Assembly: GCA_016711125.1 (NCBI GenBank)
Contig: JADJTQ010000001.1
Span: forward strand, 186,001 to 250,000
From: Saprospiraceae bacterium
Lineage (GTDB): Bacteria; Bacteroidota; Bacteroidia; Chitinophagales; Saprospiraceae
DNA length: 64,000 nt
Direction: 5' to 3'
The notes below the pieces were generated by a model, which was not told the DNA's origin, ran no database searches, and saw only the letters and a program-made list of their open reading frames with translations. Both the position numbers and the translations under genes were made by a program. Positions 50,158 to 60,010 of the stretch are shown piece by piece. Position 1 is the stretch's first letter. Every line of letters begins with the position of its first letter.

Positions 50158-51543
50158 CTATACCAATAAATCGCATAGCACCGTCTCGCTGTCGCCAAAC
50201 TGAGGCACTTCAATATCCATAGAGTACAACATAGTTTGGTATAGATTGGCCAGGGGTGTCTTGTCAGGATAACGAATGTGTTGCCCTGTTTTAAACTTAC
50301 CCCCACCTTTGCCAGCTACAACAATAGGCAGATCAAAAGGTGAATGACGGTTTCCGTCACGCAGACCTGAGCCAAACATAATCATACTATTGTCCAGTAA
50401 ATTACGATCACCTTCCTTGATTGACTGGAGGCGGGAAAGTAAATAGCCGTATTGCTCAATATGCCACCGGTTTATTTTCTCATATTGATCCAGCATCCGA
50501 GGATCATCCGTGTGGTGTGAAATGGAGTGATGGGCACCTTCAACGCCTTCCAAAAAGGAAAAATTACGATTGCTCACCGAGTTGCCAAACATAAAGGTAG
50601 CAATTCGAGATGCATCACTCCAAAAAGCCAGCACAATGATATCAAGCATGAGCCGGGTTTTTTCTGTCACGTCAACTCCTTCTGCGTATTCTGCCCATTC
50701 GTCGATCCGCAGATCCATCTTTGATAGTTCCTTGCGAATGTCAGGTGTGATATGGCTTTCGAAGTCTGCTAGATTTTGTCGGTCGTTGAGCCTTTTTTCA
50801 ACTGAGTTTACCGCCTCGAGGTATTCGCCTAACTTGTTTTGGTCTTCGATTCCCAATTGTTTTTCAAGGATTCTGACATCGTCTTTAACCAGATCAAGCA
50901 CTGTCTTTTTAAGAGGATCATGCGGTAGCGGTTTTTTGCCCGGTACGTAGTTTCTGAACAATCGGTCAAAAGCCATCCGCGGGTCAATTTCCCGTGAACA
51001 TGGTTGATTGCGCCCTTGCCAGGAGATGGTGCCACCATAAAGTCTGGTGAATCCGACAGCTAAATCTACGCCACTGCGTATGCGATCTAGTCCATATTGC
51101 AATGATGGAAAAAAGGTGTCTTTTCCAATATGTTGAGCCATTAATTGATCAAGAGAGATGCCACCACTATCTACTTTGGCATCGACGGTTTTGGCGATGC
51201 GCATGGAAGTTAGAAAATTGGCGGTCTTCGTATAATGGCCATCTTCCCGGGTGTGTGAGTTCTTATTCATCATTCCCGCAAGTATCAGCAACTCATTTTT
51301 TTGGGCCTCCAATGGTTTTAAGATGGGCGACAGTTCAAAGTCCATTCCGGTCTTTTCCGGATTCCACTTGGTTGGATTGACGCCGTTTGGCATAAAAAGG
51401 CAGGCAAACCTTTGAGGGGATGGACTCTGGGCATAGTGGGCTGCATACACTTTGGAAGGAACCATTGCCTCCAAGAATGGAAGTGCTATACAAGCTCCTA
51501 CACCCTTTAAAAGTCTTCTTCTCGAAATTGGTATTCTTGTCAT
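50158..51543 (-). CDS. DUF1552 family protein, Tat signal
   Basis: A 461-aa exported protein. A twin-arginine motif (S-R-R-R-L-L-K-G-V-G, residues 7-16) is followed by a hydrophobic stretch. The body matches the DUF1552 family: F-A-C-L-F-M-P-N-G-V-N near 45 and the late G-S-G-L-R-D-G-N-R-H-S-P-F-D-L-P. The family is common in Planctomycetes and Verrucomicrobia, nearly always next to a DUF1592-type protein, exactly as here (1 base apart). Its biochemical function is not established; its fold may be phosphatase-like. It is the last gene of the cluster on the minus strand. Confidence 0.9.
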   Translation of the reverse strand: MTRIPISRRRLLKGVGACIALPFLEAMVPSKVYAAHYAQSPSPQRFACLFMPNGVNPTKWNPEKTGMDFELSPILKPLEAQKNELLILAGMMNKNSHTREDGHYTKTANFLTSMRIAKTVDAKVDSGGISLDQLMAQHIGKDTFFPSLQYGLDRIRSGVDLAVGFTRLYGGTISWQGRNQPCSREIDPRMAFDRLFRNYVPGKKPLPHDPLKKTVLDLVKDDVRILEKQLGIEDQNKLGEYLEAVNSVEKRLNDRQNLADFESHITPDIRKELSKMDLRIDEWAEYAEGVDVTEKTRLMLDIIVLAFWSDASRIATFMFGNSVSNRNFSFLEGVEGAHHSISHHTDDPRMLDQYEKINRWHIEQYGYLLSRLQSIKEGDRNLLDNSMIMFGSGLRDGNRHSPFDLPIVVAGKGGGKFKTGQHIRYPDKTPLANLYQTMLYSMDIEVPQFGDSETVLCDLLV

Positions 51544-51544
51544 T

Positions 51545-53504
51545 TTAAATGCCTTTATATCGTTCAGCCAGATCGCTACGTCGGTTGAGAAAAGGATAGC
51601 TATTTACCAGTGTCAACATGAAACTCTGACTATCAAAGTTATTATTCATTAATTCATTTGTCAAGCTTTCGAGGGTAGGGGTGTCAATAAATTCGACATT
51701 ACGTCCGAGTGCGTAGGACAACATTTTACGGCTGAAATTTTTGGCAAACTTGTTTTTATCTTCTAAAAACAAACCCTTTAACTCTTCCGGGCCCTTAAAC
51801 TTTCTGCCATCCAGCAGTGCGCCAGCCGTATTGATCGGAACGGGTCCATAACTATCCCGCCAGCGACCGATCGCATCAAAATTTTCCAGACCCAGACCGA
51901 TTGGATCCATCTTTTGATGACATCCTAAGCAAGCCTGGTCTTCCCGATGTAATTCCAATAAGCTGCGTAGATCCAGCTCACTTACATCATTATTTTTTGC
52001 GTCTTCAAGGGCAGGTACGTCAGCAGGAGGAGGAGGTGCCGGATCTCCCAGTACTTGTTCCAATACCCATTGACCTCGCAGCACCGGACTTGTCCGTACT
52101 GGTAAGGAAGTGGCGGTTAGGACGGCGCCCATGCCCAACAATCCACCCCTATTACGATCCGAAATTTGAACGGTTCGAAATTCGCTACCCTCCACACCCT
52201 CAATATCATAATGTTTGGCCAGGTCTTCATTGAGCCAGGCATAATCACTATCCAATAGATGAAGCAAGTTTCTTTTTTTAGTAAAGACCTCATGGAAATA
52301 ACCAACCACCTCTTCATGCATGTCATGCCTCAATTCAGGAGTAAACTCTGGAAAAAGTTCTTGATCGGTTAGTGGGGCATAAAGCATTTCTTCGACACCA
52401 AGCCACTGGGGAGCAAAAGACTCCGAAAATCTCCTGAATTTTCTGTCATCCATCATCCGAAGCACCTCTCGCTTCAATATAGATGGTTGATGCAGATCTT
52501 CGCGGTAGGCTACATCCAAAAGCCTTTCATCTGGCATCGATGACCAAAGCAAGTAGGATAGCCTGCTAGCCAATTCAAAATTGTTGATCGGATATGGCTT
52601 TTGCGAATGCGAGTTGACTTCCATTCGGTAGAGGAAATTAGGAGAAACCAAAATGCGCTTCAGCACTCCAGACATTGCATAGTCGAAAGCTTCCTTATCC
52701 TGCCAATTGGAGAAATAAGCAGTTCTAAAAAACGTCATCAATTGATCTTCCTCTTCATTTGAAAGAAATCTTCGATAGGCCCTAGTCGCAAATGGAATCA
52801 TGATCTTCTTCGCTTCAATCTCCGGTCTATCCCAGTGTATTTCCCGATCAGGGTATACGAAAGCAAGAATGCTGTTGACTAATCGGCGGGTTAAACCTGG
52901 TTTATAATTTGCGGGGATAATTTTTCGCCAATGATTATCGTCGGCCTGTATGCGCCTCACAATACTATCGGCTGCATTATAATATCGCTCCATGGTTAAT
53001 GGACTGATGAAGAGTGTGCCCGACTGATTATCAAAACCCTCACCACCGGATCCTTCCGATGGAAAGTATTTTGCGGTTTCAAAATCGACATCTAGTAGAT
53101 CCAGAACCGTATATTTATATTCCCGATGGCTCAAACGGCGCATGACTGAGATACCAGGATCAGCCTCTGCCAGGGCGGCTGCTAATATTCGCTCAATACC
53201 CGCAACCAACGTGTCTTGATCGGCCTGGCTCATCCTGGGAGCCTGAGCTTGTGGCATACTCCCGTCATTGACTACTTCAGTTACTGTTTTGAAAAGCTCG
53301 CCATTTTTGATAACGCTGATTGCAAAATAATAATCCTCCAGATTGATACCCCCTTTTGTCCACTTCATTATGACAGGAAGCACAATGTTTAAGAAGCATT
53401 GCTCTGGCCGAACGATGAAAATCCTTGTCTTGGGGCGTATCGGCCAAGATCGAGCAAATAGGCACAATAAATACAAAAGAAAGTATGATCGTAAAACACT
53501 TCAT
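51545..53504 (-). CDS. Planctomycete-type DUF1592 protein with two CXXCH sites (one frameshift)
   Basis: Exported protein of 652 aa after correction. The upstream frame starts at an ATG at 53504 with a signal peptide and then C-A-S-C-H, a haem-binding site. Removing one base in the AAAAGGGGG run near 53355 joins it to G-G-I-N-L-E-D-Y and the long remaining frame. Next come the DUF1587/1592/1588 modules (F-P-S-E-G-S-G-G-E-G-F-D-N-Q; Y-L-L-W-S-S-M-P-D). A second haem site, C-L-G-C-H, lies before the C-terminal DUF1585 region (F-D-A-I-G-R-W). Without the correction, the protein would lack both signal and first haem site. It is adjacent to the DUF1552 gene; the pair is a known genomic unit of unknown activity. 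Confidence 0.88.
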
Positions 53505-53665
53505 CCGGACGCAGAATTAAACAGGCACTCGAAAATACAAATATTGTTTGATTGATGTTTCCATAAAACCATACTATCTACTTAAAGTTTGGTCATTTAT
53601 AGCATGGTATTTCGTATAAATGGAAAAAACGAAAACACTAGCCACATTTTATTTTGGGATTGCCT

Positions 53666-55157
53666 TTAATAAAAATCTCCCTCCTCCATGGTGATATTGG
53701 CATTTTTCATATGTGCATCAATGACTTTCAAGACATCTGGAGTAACATGTGTATTGAAAACATAGGCCTTTTTTAAGGCCGGAAATTGGTCGAGATAGAG
53801 TAAATTTTGATCCGTGAGATCCGTGTGAGAGAGATTAAGTACCTCCAATTTTGATAGGCTGGTCAGATATTCTAAACCATCACCCTTAATGCAACTTTTT
53901 GTCAGAATGAGATTCCGAAGATTGCTCATTTGGCCAATGTAGTACAGTCCCTCATCAGTAATGTCGGCACCTACTAACGATATTTTGGAAAAATAATCGC
54001 GATAAGGCATTAGTCGCGCCAGAGTCTCGTCAGTAATGATTTTAGGAGGAAACTGCATTGAAAGGGTGTAATAAGCTGAATCAGTGTCTTCGTCCGGTCT
54101 TACTTCCAAGCCAAAATCCATAGCCATACGTGCAAGTTTAGGACCTGTTTTCATCCTTTCGAGACGTTGAGCCTGTCTTGATAATTGGTTTTCTGCAAGC
54201 TCGGGCAGATAACTATCCATTGCTAATCGGAGCGTATCATTCTGCATCAGAAGGCCCAGGGTATCTTCTGCAGTAGCTCCAGTTTTGATCCAATGATAAA
54301 GTAGAACAACCTCCTCAGCTTTTAGTGGTGGTTTACCATCGGGGGGCATAAATTCATCATGTTTCGGCGGCAGGCTTACCCTTTTGTAGAGTTCACTTTC
54401 TTCCGGGTTGCCATTTACCAGCATAGACTTGAGTGATTTGCCCCCTGCCTGGATCGCCTCAATGGTCGATAAGTCGAGGTCGGATTTGGCATTTTGGGCA
54501 TTATGGCACTTCATGCAGGTGCGATTGAAAGCGGGCAGTAGTAAATCTTGAAACACCAACTGAGAGGTTGGATTCTTTATGACTGGATTTTCACGAAGAT
54601 TCCTTTCATGTATGGCTGATTGAATGGGTTCAATCAAAATCCGGCCCATGTGTCAGCGATCCACCCTGATGCCCCGCAAGCATCACCAGCCCACCGGCAA
54701 GAAGGAGAAGGAAACGGGATAATTGCCGCCATCTCCACCGGTGAGTTCGTGCGTATTTTCTTCGAAAGTGCAAACACCATACTAATAGGACTGCCACGCT
54801 CACTCCTACCCAAAAGTGGTACTTCACCAGCTCACCCCCATAATCACCCGAACGGTATAAAAAATACCCAGCTATCACAGCAGCGATCGAAGTGATAACG
54901 GACCCTTGATACATCATTTTAATGATAGCAATTCCTATGGGGCCTTTAAATGAACCAAAAAGCCACTCCAGCAAAACCGTGCAAAGCACAAGCACGATGG
55001 GGAAATGCACAATCAGGGGATGAAAACGACCCAGAAAATCAATGGCTGGACCAAAATCTACCTCACTATTAAAAAGAGGCAACACCAACAGCACTGAGGT
55101 AAGAGCGAGACTACCCAATCCGGATTTACTTTTTGTTGTAACTTTTGACTGCTTCAT
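53666..55157 (-). CDS. Membrane-anchored c-type cytochrome with leucine-rich repeats (one frameshift)
   Basis: Read in two frames, it forms one 496-aa protein. The N-terminal part (about 1-165) has four membrane helices and F-H-P-L-I-V-H-F-P, a DUF2231-like pattern, ending H-Q-G-G-S-L-T-H-G. Removing one G from the GGG near 54645 continues it as R-I-L-I-E-P. A cytochrome domain then follows with C-M-K-C-H (haem site) and M-P-P-D-G-K-P-P (a possible axial-ligand region). The last about 130 residues are leucine-rich repeats (L-R-N-L-I-L; L-E-V-L-N-L-S-H-T-D-L-T). It is the first gene of the DUF1592/DUF1552 cluster. It probably anchors an electron-transfer complex in the inner membrane. Confidence 0.82.
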
Positions 55158-55174
55158 TTAAATGCTTGATCAAT

Positions 55175-55384
55175 TCACATTAATACAACTCTTTGCTTCA
55201 ATTGCTCCACAACTGATCTTGAAAAGGTTGGTTTCAATATACCAATATACCTTTTTGATGCCCCCAAGCATGCAATAACAGGTAATTGAGGTTGACTAGC
55301 AGAACTAAACGCAAAAGATAAAAGATTTCCGGGAATATCAATCAGTCCATCGGAATGAACATAACCAATATTTAAATCATCCAT
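55175..55384 (-). CDS. Doubtful small ORF in the 55.2-55.5 kb spacer
   Basis: A 69-codon frame between the membrane cytochrome gene and the FAD oxidoreductase gene, ending 17 bases before the former. Codon use looks plausible, but no family is recognised with confidence. The middle stretch (A-C-L-G-A-S-K-R-Y-I-G-I-L) loosely recalls IclR-type effector domains. Other frames continue open further upstream, so it may be the tail of a decayed or frameshifted gene. The rest of 55158-55508 shows nothing. Confidence 0.25.
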   Translation of the reverse strand: MDDLNIGYVHSDGLIDIPGNLLSFAFSSASQPQLPVIACLGASKRYIGILKPTFSRSVVEQLKQRVVLM

Positions 55385-55508
55385 ATGAGGTTGGCTCGAA
55401 TCTGGTCTTCTGGTCGCACAACGTATATTCGGATTTTCTTATGTTTCGAAGGTCCCGTTTTTCTTGAATCTCCCGCATTGTTTATAGCCTATCAGTACCC
55501 TCTACAAA

Positions 55509-56683
55509 TCATGCCAAAATGGGTTGGAAGGTACCTGGAGGAAATGCGGAAGGTAATGCATGATTCAGGACAAAGTGGGTCATGGTCTTACCGATAGCAT
55601 CGGAGCATTTAGCAGAATATCCATTACCTCCTGCTGCCACAAACAGCCCTTGATCCAATTGGCCGATATATGGTTTTTTATGTGGTGTCCGGGCAATGAT
55701 ACAGGGTTTTGTGATTGCATTGTTTATTTTGATGTCAGGCATTAAATATTTGAAAATGTCAAGGAGCCGATCCCTATTCCGGAGATGCGCGCCACCTTTA
55801 AACCAATGTTGAATTTCTGGCAGTGTGTTAAAATGAAAATCTTCCCTCAGATTACACCCCATTTTGATGTAGTATTTTTGATCCGGATATAGCACTGGAC
55901 CAATCAGATAAATTCCATTGTAGTCGGGTCTGCTGGTCTCCCAAAGTAGACAAGGTATTTCGGGCAGTGGGCCCGAGTCTCTACCAATAATACAGTTTCG
56001 CTTTCTAAATTAAATACGAGAGAATGATTGATAAGCCGATTAAAATTAGTGAACGAACCGCTGCATACTACCACTTTTGAAGTCAGGTAAGTATGACCTG
56101 CCTGAGTGATTATCTGATAGCCTTTCCGGTTATGATCAATTTTTATAACCGTGTCATTGATAAAATAACCTCCATTATTTTTGAAAATTTTTATTTGAGC
56201 ACTGATTAGATCCAGAGGGCGAATGTACCCAGAAGGTGCTGGCTCGACCATCGCTTTTACGCCATGGGGAAAAACAAACTTGGGATATTCCTTTTTAATC
56301 TCATCTGAGCTGTCGATAAACCTGGGCGGTTGAGATATGTCAGCTGCAATTTGATGTGCATATCGCAGACAAGGATCATCTGGATATTCGCTGACATAAA
56401 GGCAAGAGACCGGATAGTGAAAGATGATACCACTTTCCTGTTCGATTTCGGGAAATGCAGCGGCCGATTGCAAATTTAATTGGGTCCAACAATCATCAGT
56501 GCCTACCCGGCGAAAAATTCGGGCTGCATCGTAGTGACTGGCATATACGAGGGCATCTGATCCTGCCGCTGGTTCATCCGGACCGATTAAAAGCACATCA
56601 TAGTTGGCCTTCGCAAGATACTTGGCCGTGGCGGCACCTATCATTCCCTTGCCAATCACTGCGATCTCATAAATTGAATTCAT
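55509..56683 (-). CDS. FAD-dependent oxidoreductase, DAO family (one frameshift)
   Basis: A 391-aa flavoprotein of the D-amino-acid oxidase/sarcosine oxidase group. The ATG at 56683 directly precedes the FAD-binding strand I-A-V-I-G-K-G-M-I-G-A. A mid-protein C-S-G-S-F-T-N and a C-terminal G-L-F-V-A-A-G-G-N-G-Y complete the pattern. The frame breaks in the CCC near 55917-55922. One more C gives G-R-P-A-D-P-D-Y-N-G-I-Y-L-I-G-P and joins the C-terminal third. It belongs to the minus-strand group that includes the murein-peptide genes, 207 bases downstream of the ATE-like gene. Oxidation of a D-amino acid freed from peptidoglycan would fit, but this is only context. Confidence 0.78.
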
Positions 56684-56780
56684 GAAATCAAAATAAGATT
56701 TTCCAATCAACCTAGGCCATCTTTGTTGACAAAGGAAACGAGGGAGCAAAGTCATGGAAAATAGGCCTTTATCGAAGCCT

Positions 56781-56870
56781 CAGAATATGAGAAGTCAGGG
56801 CGAACTTGGAGAACCCCTGCACTTTCTTCCTATAAGACAGGGGTGACATTTCAGCATGACCCACCAAAGC
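56781..56870. repeat. Degenerate dispersed repeat, second copy of the 37.2-kb family
   Basis: CAGAATATGAGAAGTCAGGG, then CGAACTTGGAGAACCCC, then CATGACCCACC. The order matches 37201-37281 (CAGAATGTAAGAGTCAGGAT, GAGCCTGCCGAACCC, GACCCACT), with substitutions and small indels. The unit resembles GTCAGGCTGAGCCTGTCGAA repeats, which I recall as widespread in spacers of several bacterial phyla. Confidence 0.45.
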
Positions 56871-56890
56871 CAACCCAAGAACCTATATTT

Positions 56891-57667
56891 TTAAGACAGG
56901 CCTCTAATATAGGCTTCGGCATCATCTGCCAATTTAAATCGATCGGTAGCATTTCGATCCTGATCTGTTTTACACCATATCTTCAATAGGTCCATATCCT
57001 GATTCCACCCATTGCCGTCATAGAATGACAACCCCTTGTGATCGCGCACCTTATACAAGGCCTTTTCACCGTAGGCGGTGCCCAAATACACGTGTTTTTT
57101 CTCATGATCCATGGCCCAGCGAATCACCGACCACATCATCCATTTGCCCAATGAATGAGTCTTCATGAGGTCCAGGTCAAAAAAACTAAACCAAAAGTGG
57201 ACGATTTGGGAATTGATCACAGCCAATACATAACCTACTACCTCATGATCTTTGGTAAAACGGAAAATATGGGTTCCGCTGGTAAGCCCTAAGATATATT
57301 CTAAGCGTGCAACAGTCATTGCCTCTCCGATCCTGGAGCTGATATAGTTTTCGCAAAACGGAAGAAAACCCTCATCCGTGGTAACTACTTTATCTTTGTC
57401 GATAACTTCCAATTGAATATTTAAAGATTCAATCTTACGATTTACCCGGCGATTTTCACTGGTATCATCAAAGCGATCAAGGTCTACCCGCAGACTGCGT
57501 GCCAGATAAAACACCTCGTATGATAGCGCCGTACTGGCGGAATAGGGGAGAAATCCCGATTGATATATATTGGTTAATTCATCATTGCTTTCTTTTATGC
57601 AATAAATGCCATAATTGAAAGTGTAGCTCTGATATTCCGGTTTGCTTTCTGAGAAAAAGATCTTCAT
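56891..57667 (-). CDS. GNAT-fold, arginyltransferase (ATE)-like protein
   Basis: A 258-aa cytoplasmic protein. The C-terminal half contains L-G-K-W-M-M-W-S-V-I-R-W-A, Y-L-G-T-A-Y-G-E-K-A-L-Y-K and G-L-S-F-Y-D-G-N-G-W. These resemble the C-terminal domain of arginyl-/leucyl-tRNA-protein transferases, which use aminoacyl-tRNA to modify N-termini or, in the related Fem proteins, build peptidoglycan cross-bridges. The N-terminal Zn-binding Cys cluster of ATE1 is not evident; I see only scattered Cys. It begins 10 bases after the corrected dacB stop and is clearly co-transcribed with it. A role in murein or peptide metabolism is inference. Confidence 0.6.
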   Translation of the reverse strand: MKIFFSESKPEYQSYTFNYGIYCIKESNDELTNIYQSGFLPYSASTALSYEVFYLARSLRVDLDRFDDTSENRRVNRKIESLNIQLEVIDKDKVVTTDEGFLPFCENYISSRIGEAMTVARLEYILGLTSGTHIFRFTKDHEVVGYVLAVINSQIVHFWFSFFDLDLMKTHSLGKWMMWSVIRWAMDHEKKHVYLGTAYGEKALYKVRDHKGLSFYDGNGWNQDMDLLKIWCKTDQDRNATDRFKLADDAEAYIRGLS

Positions 57668-57676
57668 AATGGGGAA

Positions 57677-58975
57677 TTAGTAGTGAGATTTTATATATCG
57701 AAGTACTTTGTCCATTCCAGGTTTGACAGAACTGGAGTTTCCGGAAATTATTATTCATAAAACTAAAGATGAGGGTGTTTCCTGAGTCAGTAAATATAAA
57801 TCCGCTCAAGCAATGCACATTTTTTAATGTTCCTGTCTTTGCATAGATGAAAGGTGGACCATTTTCATTTTTGTACCAGTTGGCAATAGTACCCGTTACC
57901 CCACCTGCCGCAAAAATATGCTTGATCTGATCTATGGGAAGTATCGAATAGATCTTGGTGAGTACCGTGGTAATTGCTTTTGGCGTAAACAAATTATAGC
58001 GGGATAACCCTGAACCGTCATACCATTGCAATTGATCTGAAATAGGAGCCAGGTGATTTTTCTTAATGTCTCGAATAGCAAGAGTTGTTTGCATCGTATC
58101 AGAAAGGTATCCCGAAATCGTGAGTAGCAATTGTTCGGCAATAAAATTATCACTATGCTGCATCATTGCCGTATAAATCGTGTCGGCCGGTAAGCTGTAA
58201 AAGAATTTTTGATCGACTTGAGGACAATGATCCGAAATAATCAAGGGATTCTTACTGTATCGGGCAAAGACTTTCTTTACGAGGGAGTCGGTCATATGCA
58301 AGGGTATTTGCAAATGGATATTGCTTATCGATTGTGGCGACTCGATTTCAAAGCGATTGGACCCCTCATCTCTATTGCGTGCTGATTTATCTCCTTTTTG
58401 AAATTTACGTCACAGAAATTCGGATATAAAATCAACTCTGAATTTGCTGGGTGGTATTGGAGGTGTAGCAAATTGCCAAATAAAGGAAACGAAGATTTTT
58501 CTGCCTGATAGGAATAGAGATAATCATCCCAAGCCCATCCCTCGCCAAATCGCCCATCACGGAAATGATCTTTACACCAAACGATGTTTTTTTCTGACCG
58601 GGATATAAATGAGATATTATCATCCTGATCACCAAAACCTGGATTTAAAGTGGTTGGATCTCCTAATCCCCAAAAATATAGCGTATCATTTTTCATTGCA
58701 TATTTAAGGGATGGCAACGAATCTGGCAGCGTCACTAAAGCACTGAAAAGGGTAATAATCTTTGTATTTGAGGCCGGTGTAAAAAAATGATTGGCATTAT
58801 ATTCATATAGGATTTTTTTTCTGACCGGATCATAAAGGGAGAATCCGGTGTGATGATCCGAAAGAAGTTGGTGATTGGTAAAGATGTGATCAATAGATCG
58901 ACGGGTTTTTCTTGCAGATATGCAGGAATTAAGCGATATAATCAGGAGTATGATTACGGTGAAAAACTTAGGCAT
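57677..58975 (-). CDS. dacB: D-alanyl-D-alanine carboxypeptidase/endopeptidase, PBP4 type (two frameshifts)
   Basis: Penicillin-binding protein of peptidase family S13, 432 aa after correction, acting on peptidoglycan stem peptides. It has a lipoprotein-like signal (S-L-N-S-C), then A-S-N-T-K (nucleophile Ser), H-S-D-N-F (S-x-N) and Y-A-K-T-G-T (K-T-G). A missing base near 58388 splits the middle; the frames rejoin at G-D-K-S-A-R-N-R-D-E-G. A second break near 57745 replaces the true end, S-G-N-S-S-S-V-K-P-G-M, with a spurious tail running into the next gene. After correction the gene stops at 57677 and leaves a normal 9-base gap. It is 6 bases downstream of the epimerase gene. Confidence 0.85.
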
Positions 58976-58981
58976 AAAGAC

Positions 58982-60010
58982 TCAAAAACTATGTTCTTTA
59001 AGGAGTTTACATCCCAGCCCGAAGCCCTCGGGATAGATTGTCCAGCCGTTTCTGAGAAAGACTCCTGTGGCGATGTCTTCCTTGATCAATAGAGAACCAT
59101 CTAGATCAACATAGTCGACTAAGGGTACCAATTGAGCGGCGGCACTGATGCCAATAGAACTTTCGGTCATGCATCCTACCATAATCTTAAGTCCTAGTTT
59201 TCTTGCTTTTTGAATCATATGGAGAGCAGGGGTAAGTCCTCCGCACTTCATAAGTTTAATATTAATTCCGGTAAACTTACCATGGCAGGTTGCTATATCC
59301 CTATATGCTTGACAACTTTCGTCGGCGATAATCGGCAACGCTGTTTTACTGATAATTGCAGTCATTTGATGATCATCGTTTTTCGGTAGTGGTTGTTCGA
59401 TCAATTCCACGTCCATCGCAGCAAATTCCTGACTTAATGTCATCGTCTGCTCAACTGTCCATCCCTCGTTAGCATCAACTCTCAATTTGGCATCAGTTTT
59501 AGATCGAAGTGCCTTCATAATGGCAAGATCCTTGTCGGTACCCAGTTTTATCTTGTAAATCGGCCATGGTTTTTGTTCTATTTTTTCAACCATTTCTTCA
59601 ATAGGTCCAATACCGATTGTAAATGAAGATTGAGGCAGATCATCGCGTAATTCGATATTTAATATTTCACGGGTTGATTTCTTTTTGAGCTGGCCATACA
59701 GGTCGTGCGCTGCGCAATCAAATGCACAAAGCAAGAAAGGTTCGCTACTAAATAGAGGAGATATTTTAAAGAAAAATTCTTCCGGAGAAGTAACTTCCAT
59801 TGCCTGTAACCTAATCAGATTTTGTTGAATCATGCCTTCGAATCGCTCTAGTGAGATACCATAGTAAGAGATCTCTGTAGCTTCGCCCAGACCCGTACAG
59901 CCTTCTTGCCCTAATTGTACCACGAGAGCCCGGCGATGTGTAAAAGAACCCTTTGAAATGACGAAGGTAGATGCCAGGGGCAGCGAAATTATTTTCCAGT
60001 TTATTTCCAT
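58982..60010 (-). CDS. L-Ala-D/L-Glu epimerase-like dipeptide epimerase
   Basis: A 342-aa enolase-superfamily enzyme. Residues match the dipeptide epimerase group: Y-K-I-K-L-G (catalytic K-x-K, about 150-155), D-A-N-E-G-W and I-E-Q-P (metal ligands), D-E-S, I-N-I-K-L-M-K-C-G-G (second catalytic Lys), and C-M-T-E-S-S near the end, followed by D-L-D-G. Known members (YcjG, YkfB) convert L-Ala-D-Glu from murein to L-Ala-L-Glu for recycling. Its neighbours, the LD-carboxypeptidase directly upstream (no spacer) and DacB directly downstream, fit this role well. There is no signal peptide, as expected for a cytoplasmic recycling enzyme. Confidence 0.92.
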   Translation of the reverse strand: MEINWKIISLPLASTFVISKGSFTHRRALVVQLGQEGCTGLGEATEISYYGISLERFEGMIQQNLIRLQAMEVTSPEEFFFKISPLFSSEPFLLCAFDCAAHDLYGQLKKKSTREILNIELRDDLPQSSFTIGIGPIEEMVEKIEQKPWPIYKIKLGTDKDLAIMKALRSKTDAKLRVDANEGWTVEQTMTLSQEFAAMDVELIEQPLPKNDDHQMTAIISKTALPIIADESCQAYRDIATCHGKFTGINIKLMKCGGLTPALHMIQKARKLGLKIMVGCMTESSIGISAAAQLVPLVDYVDLDGSLLIKEDIATGVFLRNGWTIYPEGFGLGCKLLKEHSF

